Of a stretch of 64,000 nt of DNA, positions 49,895-57,946 are shown piece after piece. The notes beneath the pieces are model-generated. The model ran no database searches, had not been told where the DNA came from, and saw only the letters and a list, made by a program, of their open reading frames with translations. Position 1 is the stretch's first letter. Each line of letters begins with the position of its first letter. This DNA comes from an uncultured Verrucomicrobiota bacterium (lineage in GTDB: Bacteria > Verrucomicrobiota > Kiritimatiellia > Kiritimatiellales > Pontiellaceae): assembly GCA_913065005.1 (NCBI GenBank), contig CAJYAJ010000002.1:28062-92061 (forward strand), read 5' to 3'. The translations under genes and the position numbers were made by a program.

Positions 49895-49926
49895 GCAGAA
49901 TAGGATGCTTCTCTTGAAATAAATAT

Positions 49927-50076
49927 TTAGTCTCCTCTGATCCGAAGTCGGATAATTCCTGTCGTTTGCCCGATCGATCAACCGAATTGGTGACTGATTC
50001 AAATTCGCTGTCGATCACGCCTGTATCGATCTCGCCTAATCCATTGGTCTCCCAACTACTGGACACCAGCTACCAC
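49927..50076 (-). pseudogene. Remnant of a C-terminal module homologous to the GH26-like protein tail
   Basis: Just after the stop of the 875-residue gene, the minus strand encodes SSSWETNGLGEIDTGVIDSE and ESVTNSV, then, in the next frame, IIRLRIRGD and a stop at 49927. This matches the GH26-like tail (SNSWETNGLVEMGLGS, EAVTNAV, YIRLRILIEG) piece by piece. There is no start and one frameshift. It looks like the scar of a lost gene or of recombination between similar 3' ends. Confidence 0.65.
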
Positions 50077-50080
50077 ATCT

Positions 50081-52708
50081 TTACAGTTCGTCAATCTGCA
50101 ACCGGATAAAACCTTGGTTTCCAGACATTGGAATAGAGTTAGTCACCATATGGTAGCCCGCATCGAACGCACCACTGGTGATGGTTAGGTCGGTCATGAC
50201 CCAATTTCCAAACATCAGGTCGCCACTATCTATATATTCAACGGTATAAGAAACATCGTTGGTATCGTTCAGCATCGCGTGCACATAAACAAAATCAGCA
50301 CCAGAGATGAATATCTCGGTCATGCCCTGATCATCCGCATCCGTGGGATTACCATTGAGCGCCCACTCCCCGAGGTTACTCAGACCATCACCATCGTTGT
50401 CAGCAGCCATACCGCTTCCAACGACACCTTTCTCAACCGCCCACATTTTGTAGGCAGATTCGAATAAAAACGCATCCACGTAGAAGGTTTCGATCTGACG
50501 GTTACTGGTCAGTGTGTCGGTCTCCAACCAGCTACTATTGATGTTGCCGTATAGCGCAGCAGCTGAATTCCACTCTTCACTGACTGTAAAGGAACCAGCC
50601 GGTAGAGAAAGGCTATCTACTTCAGTCCCTGCTGTTAGGTTGCTTAGAACCAGATGGACCGACCAGTTATTGGTCTCGGTGCCTGGGTAAACAATCATCG
50701 ACATCTTCAGCTCATCAGACAGGTCATCACCGGGACCGAAACCCAATTCGCTCTCCGCAAAATTTTGAGCATTGGTAAATGAGAATGCACCAGAATTTTC
50801 ATTGAAGCCCAAGCTGAACAACGGTGAGTTGGTCTCCGCCCGATTCAATACGACACGTATATTATCATCCCCGTTGGAGACACCATCCTTCAGCGCAAAG
50901 ACCATCATGGTATTCTTTGTCGGCGTGCCATTCGTCGAACGATTAAATCGGAACGTGCCGCCCACTTCAATCTGGTCGTTGGTTGTCAGAAGTGGATAGG
51001 AATAGGTCGCCTGGCGGAAGCTATTGCTTACACTGGATGACAGCACCAGATGGTTGGTGGTTGAATCCACTATGTTTTCTCCGGAATGCCCCGACCAATA
51101 CTCAAGCTGGCCGACCACATCGCCCGCAACGTATCCCTGCTCGGCAGAGAATTCAACCCGTTTCGGCTGTACGGTCATAACCGGCGCCACATCGGCACTG
51201 GCAATAAAACGGTCTACTATCCGGTTGGTGGTGAATGAAACGTCTTCCTGATCCAAACTACCGATCATGGCAAAGAGACTTCCATCCGTGTAGAAAGACG
51301 AATCTGTCGTGAATGAAACAGAATGGGTCACGACCTCGGTCCCTTCGGTGAGGTTACTGATGACACCGACTCCCGTCCAGAGCAGTTCACTGTCGCCACG
51401 GGTTATGGTGAATCCCAGCCACAAGTTATCCGATGCACTGAATGCTGCGTTCGTATCAAAACCGAGCAGCTCTTCACTAAAAATATCGGATTTCAGGAAC
51501 GCGGCGTCGCCGCCACTCTGGTCCACCAGCCCCAACCGGTAATAATCATTATCAAAACGCTGCAGTTGCATCCCAGTTCGGCCGGAATCATTAGCCGACG
51601 TATTGGTTTCCTTGAATTCCAAGCTGATAACGTCTTCTTGGCTCAGGGTGGTTGCATTCGTGCGACTGAATGAAAAGTCGACACCCACGTTATAGACTTC
51701 GTTAGACGTCAGTGGGGTTTGGTGTACCGCCTTCTTGAACTGGGCGCTACTGGATAGCAAAACAGTACCGGTATTAGTGGGATTTATCTGGAAGTCGGAA
51801 ACGTGACCGCCCCAGTCCGCATTGGCTCCCAGATTTCCTGCAACATAGCCCTCCGCCAGCGTAAAGTGAGTATCAATGGATACTGGCAGTATCGGAGGCG
51901 CTTCAAACTGAGGCTCACCCAGCGCAAACACATCGATCACACAGTTGGAAACATTCCCTGTTATATCAAGATCAGACTGATTAATCAGCCCATAGAGCGG
52001 ATCGGTAAAATAGGCCGACGAGGTATCGAACACGCCAATTGTATTGGTCGGCATCGTTTCGGAAAATCCAGTATGCATATTGCTGACCACACCCGATACC
52101 TGCCACGAAGAGGCATCCGCACCACGGTAGAGCGTCATCTGTAACCAAAGAGGATCGGATTCCACGTCAGTGGCATCGGCAAAGCCCCAGTCAGATTCAT
52201 CCGACCAACCGTCATTCCCTCCGGTATTAGAGGAGCCGGTGTTTTCCCAGAAATTGAGGCGGTACTTGCCGCTGTTGGCGTTATGCTGCCGCTCAAACTC
52301 CAACGAAAGCCGGTTACCTCCCGATGCTACTTCGGTGAATTCAACCGCAATGACGCCCGCCCTACTGGAAATCTGATTCGTGGCGCGGTTGAAAGAAAAT
52401 TTAACACCCACCTGATAGATCGTGTTGGTGCTGGTCAGTCCTTCCTGATAGATCGCTTTCTTAAAAGATTTCGTTCCATTCACATTAACACTTCCGGCCG
52501 TGCTATCGACACTGAACGTGTTAGCCGATGTTTCATCCCAAGTTGAACCCACCGTTGGAGTTTGAATATCCAGGCGACTGTTAGATCCCCACACAAATGT
52601 TCCGTCCCCGGAATAGCCTTCTGCATCCGTGAAGTTGATTGTGGTGGCCATCGTCGAGGCCGCGGCCAGCATGGCACCGGCGAATAATGCTGTAGCTTTC
52701 ATCTTCAT
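50081..52708 (-). CDS. Secreted three-repeat protein, candidate glycan-binding surface protein
   Basis: 875 residues: signal peptide 1-21, then three divergent beta-rich repeats at about 24-265, 281-505 and 519-748. Each opens with an aromatic-AEGY-G-W pattern (FTDAEGYSGD, FTLAEGYVAG, FSAEQGYVAG) and has a GVxFSFxR-like strand near its middle. A TSP3-like DNDGDGLSNLGEWALNGNP (770-788) and a beta-rich tail ending FIRLQIDEL follow. No catalytic motif is seen. One more copy of the repeat lies inside the GH26-like protein. The strong AGGAGG and first place in the GH26-GH10 operon suggest abundant production. Carbohydrate binding is inference from context and fold-like pattern. Confidence 0.75.
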   Translation of the reverse strand: MKMKATALFAGAMLAAASTMATTINFTDAEGYSGDGTFVWGSNSRLDIQTPTVGSTWDETSANTFSVDSTAGSVNVNGTKSFKKAIYQEGLTSTNTIYQVGVKFSFNRATNQISSRAGVIAVEFTEVASGGNRLSLEFERQHNANSGKYRLNFWENTGSSNTGGNDGWSDESDWGFADATDVESDPLWLQMTLYRGADASSWQVSGVVSNMHTGFSETMPTNTIGVFDTSSAYFTDPLYGLINQSDLDITGNVSNCVIDVFALGEPQFEAPPILPVSIDTHFTLAEGYVAGNLGANADWGGHVSDFQINPTNTGTVLLSSSAQFKKAVHQTPLTSNEVYNVGVDFSFSRTNATTLSQEDVISLEFKETNTSANDSGRTGMQLQRFDNDYYRLGLVDQSGGDAAFLKSDIFSEELLGFDTNAAFSASDNLWLGFTITRGDSELLWTGVGVISNLTEGTEVVTHSVSFTTDSSFYTDGSLFAMIGSLDQEDVSFTTNRIVDRFIASADVAPVMTVQPKRVEFSAEQGYVAGDVVGQLEYWSGHSGENIVDSTTNHLVLSSSVSNSFRQATYSYPLLTTNDQIEVGGTFRFNRSTNGTPTKNTMMVFALKDGVSNGDDNIRVVLNRAETNSPLFSLGFNENSGAFSFTNAQNFAESELGFGPGDDLSDELKMSMIVYPGTETNNWSVHLVLSNLTAGTEVDSLSLPAGSFTVSEEWNSAAALYGNINSSWLETDTLTSNRQIETFYVDAFLFESAYKMWAVEKGVVGSGMAADNDGDGLSNLGEWALNGNPTDADDQGMTEIFISGADFVYVHAMLNDTNDVSYTVEYIDSGDLMFGNWVMTDLTITSGAFDAGYHMVTNSIPMSGNQGFIRLQIDEL

Positions 52709-53048
52709 GATACTCCTCCTACTTACAGGTTAATAGATTCCTTATTTGATCAAATATGTGCATTATAGAATCTCATATACCAACATTTGCAATATTTTAT
52801 GAGTTCAATTTTTGTATATTTGTATATCATTTGTACGCTATTCACACATTAAGAACGTTTTAAGAATATTTTTTACCAATTAAATTTCCTTCTAAAAAAG
52901 AAATCGAACCCCATATTATTCCGGAAATGTACAGCTACACATATAATCGTTCATTCTAAAACCACCGATATACATATAAAAAAAGATTACGATACGACCT
53001 GTTTGAGAAAAAAATTTACCGAAAATTACTCTTCTCAACACACACTGC
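52709..53048. promoter_or_regulatory. 340-bp AT-rich gene-free region upstream of the 875-residue gene
   Basis: No ORF is convincing. It carries the 17-bp motif at 52816-52832 and a weaker match (GATATACATATA) at 52967-52978. It separates the sulfatase/GH5 transcript to the right from the GH26 operon to the left, so it probably holds the operon promoter. No clear terminator stem is seen. Confidence 0.55.
52816..52832 (-). promoter_or_regulatory. 17-bp motif upstream of the GH26/GH10 operon
   Basis: Minus strand AAATGATATACAAATAT, identical to 45984-46000. It is flanked by further TACAAA steps, giving a run of three TACAAA-type units about 9-10 bases apart. It is about 108 bases upstream of the ATG. 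Confidence 0.45.
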
Positions 53049-54851
53049 CTACCGTTTGATAATTTCGTAGTTCCCGGGCGCCACATGAAAAGTGATGGCA
53101 GGCGGTTGAATCTGCACACGGGAGCGTTTTCCGCTGTTCACCCGATAGACTTGCCATTCGCTCCGCGCCATGCCCGGAATCCGCAGCGTCATCGAAAATT
53201 CTTTTTCGCGGTTCACCACAACCTGACCCTCTTTATCAAAAACGGCGTGCGGCATCACTTTAACATTCCAATGGTTGGAGAATTGTCCCTCTTCAAACAC
53301 GGCTTCTAGGAAATACATCCCCTTCCCCTTGTATTGAATAAAAGGAGAGCTTCCGTACCCGGAAATCTGTTTAGGAATACGTGGAAGTTGCACGAAGTCA
53401 CTCTTCAAATCACCGGTATAGACTAAATGGTTTTTATCTGCATATGTACTTAAGTCCAACGGATAAGAGAGTGCTGCATGACCGAATTGATCTGCATCAT
53501 CCTCGGTGGTTGCGTAAGGAATGTATCGAGGTGTATTTTTAAAAATCTCTCGTGCCACTAGAAAACTAGCAGCTTTGCGAGGCGTCGAGATCAGATTAAG
53601 ATGATGAGCGTGTGAGCGTGGAAGTTCGTGTCCCTCTTCATTTAAATAGTAGGTCCACATGGTCGCTACCTGCGCCCCCTGCGCTCGGAAATATTTCGCC
53701 ATCGCAGGATACATATAGGTCGACTGGTTGTGCCACGTTTCATACTCGTAGACAATAGAAGCCTTTTTTCCCTTGAACCGATCTTCCTGCAGCCAGCCCT
53801 GATATTCAGGATCTTCGTAGGATTGTTTTAGGTAGGGTAGGTAATTCTGTTCACTTAAATCTTGGGATGTTCCCTTTTGGGAATCGCTTTGCCCCGGATA
53901 GGTTGAAAACGAAATCATCGGCACCGTCGATGCGGCTGCGGCGTCGAAAGATTCCCAACCCTGATGCACCGGCCCCTGCGACCAGAAGAGATTCCAACAG
54001 GTCACCGCCGGAACCTGTTCTTCGTATAAGAGTCTATCTATCCGATTGATGTAGTCTTTGATCTTTTCCGTTTTGAATGTTCTCCAAGCATGAGAACCGA
54101 TCTGTTTTTCGTTCGCGGCCAACCACTCTTCATAAACAGACACACTCTCGGGGAATTCCGCCTTTGATGGCGCCTCGTTCGGCCACATTGGTTCATTCAT
54201 CACTTCGGCAATGATCCATCCCGGATAACTCTTATAAACGCGACCCTGATCATACGGATTCTTCCGGTTCACCAATTGACGGATGTAATTATCGGTTGCC
54301 TCTAGTTTTTGTGGAACCACCATGGCAGCCCACTTGTGCTCTTTTAGAGTAGAATTTAGGATGGCATCTCGTCCTTTCTCTCCTCCCAGATGATTTAATA
54401 GAGCCAAATACACATAGATACCACGGCGATGACACTCGCTCATGGTATAGTCCAGCATATCGAGCCAATCGGTTTCGATTAGATTGCCGTCAACGTCGGC
54501 GAAGTCACCCGGGCATAGATGAATACGGATCACATCGCAGCCCATCTGCTGGATTTCAGTAAAGCTGCGTTCTACAATCGACTTCCAATGGTCTACATCA
54601 AATTTCGGTTTGAACTTATCGCGCCGCGATCGACCCCATTCCCACGACATCGCCGTCTGGAAATTAACGCCCCACAATGCCACCTCGCGACCGTTCTCAT
54701 GAAAAAGCGTAGCATCTTCAACATAGATCCGTTGAAATTTTTCGTCACCCGGCAAGGGAGGAATTTCACCACACCATCCCTTCCCGCGCTCCGAACTCGC
54801 TGCCCCAACGAGTAGCAGCACCATACAGGCCATTATATAGGCAGCTTTCAT
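53049..54851 (-). CDS. Exported GH5-like clan-A glycoside hydrolase (third paralog)
   Basis: 600 residues from ATG at 54851, where the signal peptide MKAAYIMACMVLLLVGAASS begins. Acid/base in AEVMNEPMW (Glu220), nucleophile in VYEYETW (Glu369), then STYMYPAMAKYFRAQGAQVA. It is related to the enzymes at 41108 and 44251, with a longer N-terminal region and the loop GGEKGRDAIL. It ends the sulfatase transcript coming from the right, 7 bases after the preceding sulfatase. No strong ribosome site, so translation may be coupled. Confidence 0.8.
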   Translation of the reverse strand: MKAAYIMACMVLLLVGAASSERGKGWCGEIPPLPGDEKFQRIYVEDATLFHENGREVALWGVNFQTAMSWEWGRSRRDKFKPKFDVDHWKSIVERSFTEIQQMGCDVIRIHLCPGDFADVDGNLIETDWLDMLDYTMSECHRRGIYVYLALLNHLGGEKGRDAILNSTLKEHKWAAMVVPQKLEATDNYIRQLVNRKNPYDQGRVYKSYPGWIIAEVMNEPMWPNEAPSKAEFPESVSVYEEWLAANEKQIGSHAWRTFKTEKIKDYINRIDRLLYEEQVPAVTCWNLFWSQGPVHQGWESFDAAAASTVPMISFSTYPGQSDSQKGTSQDLSEQNYLPYLKQSYEDPEYQGWLQEDRFKGKKASIVYEYETWHNQSTYMYPAMAKYFRAQGAQVATMWTYYLNEEGHELPRSHAHHLNLISTPRKAASFLVAREIFKNTPRYIPYATTEDDADQFGHAALSYPLDLSTYADKNHLVYTGDLKSDFVQLPRIPKQISGYGSSPFIQYKGKGMYFLEAVFEEGQFSNHWNVKVMPHAVFDKEGQVVVNREKEFSMTLRIPGMARSEWQVYRVNSGKRSRVQIQPPAITFHVAPGNYEIIKR

Positions 54852-54858
54852 ATACGAT

Positions 54859-56439
54859 TTATTTTCCCGTCCTGAACTGTTTGCTCTGGGTAAACTCGAT
54901 ATGTTCACGGTTCAATCGAGCCAACTTCTTTTCTATATCTGTGTATGCCGGATGATCCGCCAGATTCTTTTGTTCATCGGGATCCTTTTGATAATCATAC
55001 AGTTCGATGAACTCCGGTTCATCGGCAAATCGCACGCCGTGGAATTCCTTGCTGCCTTTGGTGCGATACCACGTTACATACCGGTAGCGCTTGGTACGAA
55101 TCGCCACGCCATAATATCCGCTATGCGGATAAATACTGGCAGCAGCTTCCTGAACCGATACCTCTGGATTTTTCAACACCGATACGAGACTTTTTCCATC
55201 CAATCCTTGGGGAATATCAATCCCGGCAACTTCACAGAGTGTCGGGTAGACATCAATCAAATTGACGGGTGCATGACTGACGGTCCCTCCCGGTGTTCCG
55301 GTATTGGCAAAGATTAAAGGAACCCGGGTGGATTCTTCATAATTCGTGTGTTTACCCCAGATCTGTTTATCACCAAGATGAAATCCATGGTCGCCCCAGA
55401 GCACCACGATGGTGTCTTTAGCCAATCCAGTCTCCTTCAGTTTTTCCAGTACCAATCCAATTTGCGCATCCACATAGGAGATACAGGCATAATACCCGTG
55501 AAGCAGCTCCCGTTGGGTGGCTTCATCAATCGGTCCCTCTTCTGGAACTCCGCTGTAGCCTCGAGCTTCAATGTAATCCGTTTGCGCACACGCCGGTGCG
55601 CCTGCGGGATAGGCCTGAAAAGGAGCCAGTATCAGTTGATCGCGCTCATACAAATCCCAGTATTTTTTTGGTGCCACAAACGGGAGATGTGGCTTCAGGA
55701 AGCCCAATGCCAAGAAAAACGGCTCATCCGAATTCTTCAATTTTTCAAGTTGCTCAATACCGCGCATCGCAATGGCACCGTCTTGATAAGCATCATCCGG
55801 CACGTCATAACATTCAACAGCGGGACCCCCTCCCTGATCGCGCACATAAAAGCGGAGCTCTTTTCCGCTAAGTCCTTTCTTTTTACCCTCTTTATTCAGC
55901 CGGTTCGAAAGTTCCTTCAGAGCTGGATCATGATAATGCCCACCGACAATGGGTCCGCCCGTTTGTTTGTTAAACGGGTTCTTACCGAAAAACGCTGTCC
56001 AAGAATCTTCATCCTGCACTCCATGCCAATCATCATTCAAATTCCGTGGATCAAAAATCTTACCGGTTCCAATGGTCGTATACCCATTATTCCTAAAATG
56101 TTGTGGAAGCGTCACCATATCGGGATACATGTTACGAAATTTGTACCGCCCACCGCCCATGCCATAGATCCCAATCGTATCGGGGTAAAATCCACTGAGC
56201 ATGCTAACGCGCGATGGCCCGCAAAGTGCTTGTTGGCAATGGGCATTAGAAAACACGGTTCCCGCATTCGCCAACTTATCCATATTTGGCGTAAGGACCT
56301 CCTCATACCCATAGCTGTTCACCAGCGGTTTCATATCATCTACGGCAATGAACAAAACATGCTTCTTTTTTGCATGGACCGTTAAACCAAGTCCGAAACA
56401 GATAGCTACCATCATCAGGAGATACGTACTTTTCTTCAT
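54859..56439 (-). CDS. Exported sulfatase
   Basis: 526 residues from ATG at 56439 with signal peptide (about 1-23). HVLFIAVDDMKPLV, formylglycine site ALCGPSR (Cys73) and LWGDHGFHLGDKQIWGKHTNY mark a type I sulfatase of the iduronate-2-sulfatase-like branch. The frame continues 20 codons upstream, but GAGAG and the signal peptide favour 56439. It lies 1 base after the next sulfatase upstream. Confidence 0.93.
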   Translation of the reverse strand: MKKSTYLLMMVAICFGLGLTVHAKKKHVLFIAVDDMKPLVNSYGYEEVLTPNMDKLANAGTVFSNAHCQQALCGPSRVSMLSGFYPDTIGIYGMGGGRYKFRNMYPDMVTLPQHFRNNGYTTIGTGKIFDPRNLNDDWHGVQDEDSWTAFFGKNPFNKQTGGPIVGGHYHDPALKELSNRLNKEGKKKGLSGKELRFYVRDQGGGPAVECYDVPDDAYQDGAIAMRGIEQLEKLKNSDEPFFLALGFLKPHLPFVAPKKYWDLYERDQLILAPFQAYPAGAPACAQTDYIEARGYSGVPEEGPIDEATQRELLHGYYACISYVDAQIGLVLEKLKETGLAKDTIVVLWGDHGFHLGDKQIWGKHTNYEESTRVPLIFANTGTPGGTVSHAPVNLIDVYPTLCEVAGIDIPQGLDGKSLVSVLKNPEVSVQEAAASIYPHSGYYGVAIRTKRYRYVTWYRTKGSKEFHGVRFADEPEFIELYDYQKDPDEQKNLADHPAYTDIEKKLARLNREHIEFTQSKQFRTGK

Positions 56440-56440
56440 T

Positions 56441-57946
56441 TTATTTCTCTCTTTTTTCGGCGTAGGGTCCGAAACGAGCCTCAGGTCCCCACGGTACAAA
56501 TTCCGGTGCGGGTGGATTGTCTGAACGGTTCACAATACCTTCGGGCAAAGCCGCCTTCCAACCCGCATCCAGTCTCTTTTTCAATTTTTCAACTACCACT
56601 CTATATGCCGGCTCATTCACTCGGTTTTCAGATTCATTCGGATCTTTTTTGTGGTCGTAGAGCTCATGGCTCTTAAATGAACCATCCAACTCGCGCCACT
56701 GCACATAGCGGAAACGATCCCTCCGACTCGCATATCCTTCGAAATCTGCCCTCGGATAACCACGAGGATATTGACTAAACGCCGCTGACTTCCAATCACG
56801 ATGAGGATTTTTAAGTAGGGGCACCACACTGTTCCCCTCCAAGTAATCAGGCACATCAATCCCGGCCATTTCACAGAGAGTCGGAAACACATCCACATAT
56901 TCCACGAGCGCATCGGTGCGCTGCCCTGCTTTGGCACTTGGGGTGGAGATAATCATCGGTGCGAGGGTCGCCTTTTCAAACGTGGTCGACTTCCCCCAGT
57001 GATCATGGTCACCTAAATGCCATCCATGATCGGAGATCAACATCACAATTGTATTTTCTCGCAAGCCAAGCCGATCCAGTTCCGCTAGGATTTTCCCGAC
57101 ATTCGCATCCATATACGAGACGCTAGCAAAATACGCATGCTTCATCGTACGCGCCACCTCCTGATCACCGATAAGCAGATGATTCGGTGATTTCGGCAGT
57201 AGATATTTCTGTAAGTTGCAGTAGTCGGTGGAATAGTCCGACGTGTTTTTCGGATGCTCGGGGTTGGGCGAAAGCGGAATCTCAGCAGGAGTATAGAGAT
57301 CCCAATACTTTTTCGGTGCATTCCACGGCAGGTGCGGCTGGAATAATCCAAACCCAAGAAAAAACGGTTTATCCTGCTCCGACATCCGTCGCAACGTTTC
57401 AATCGCTTCAACGGTATTGATCCCGTCCTTGTAGGTTTCATCCGGAACGTCGACACATTCATACGGAACGCGATCTTTGTTCTTCCGTTTTACCATAGCC
57501 GAATCAACATATACTTGGGGCCACGCATCGACCGACTTTTCACTGAAGTGCTCCATATAACCATGATGAATTTTTCCAACGCAGCGCACGTAGTATCCCT
57601 CATTGAAAAAATGGCGCGGAATCGACGGACGATTCCCTTCCAGCAGCTTCTTCACCGTGTAGATGGAATAGGGATAATTACTGCCGGTGGTATCAGGGCG
57701 CAGACCCGTTAGAAAACTAGCTCGTGATGCCGTGCAGACCGCCTGCTGCACATAGGCACGCTCAAAGACGGTCCCCATTTCTGCTAAGGTATCAATGTTC
57801 GGCGTCACCATATAGTCTGCGCCATAGCATCCAAGCTCCGGTCGGAGATCATCAGAAATAATCAAAAGCACATTCATTTTCTCTGAAGCCGGAGCGATGT
57901 TGAACAGGAATAGCCCCATACATAACGTCATTACTTTCGTTTTCAT
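56441..57946 (-). CDS. Exported sulfatase with CTASR active-site motif
   Basis: 501 residues, signal peptide about 1-20. NVLLIISDDLRPELGCYG, then AVCTASR (Cys71), where Ala replaces the common Pro; the CxAxR form is still a formylglycine site, better known from substrates of the anaerobic SAM-dependent maturase. LISDHGWHLGDHDHWGKST supplies further metal ligands. The start overlaps the preceding sulfatase stop (ATGA). Confidence 0.92.
   Translation of the reverse strand: MKTKVMTLCMGLFLFNIAPASEKMNVLLIISDDLRPELGCYGADYMVTPNIDTLAEMGTVFERAYVQQAVCTASRASFLTGLRPDTTGSNYPYSIYTVKKLLEGNRPSIPRHFFNEGYYVRCVGKIHHGYMEHFSEKSVDAWPQVYVDSAMVKRKNKDRVPYECVDVPDETYKDGINTVEAIETLRRMSEQDKPFFLGFGLFQPHLPWNAPKKYWDLYTPAEIPLSPNPEHPKNTSDYSTDYCNLQKYLLPKSPNHLLIGDQEVARTMKHAYFASVSYMDANVGKILAELDRLGLRENTIVMLISDHGWHLGDHDHWGKSTTFEKATLAPMIISTPSAKAGQRTDALVEYVDVFPTLCEMAGIDVPDYLEGNSVVPLLKNPHRDWKSAAFSQYPRGYPRADFEGYASRRDRFRYVQWRELDGSFKSHELYDHKKDPNESENRVNEPAYRVVVEKLKKRLDAGWKAALPEGIVNRSDNPPAPEFVPWGPEARFGPYAEKREK

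Noticed and set aside
49894..50002. TTG start at 50002 for the GH26-like gene
   Set aside because: It reads through the remnant of another gene and lacks a ribosome site; kept only as an alternative because it would give a better signal sequence.
50081..52708. PEP-CTERM or LPXTG sorting signal on the repeat protein
   Set aside because: The C terminus has no hydrophobic helix with a basic end; it finishes in a polar IRLQIDEL.
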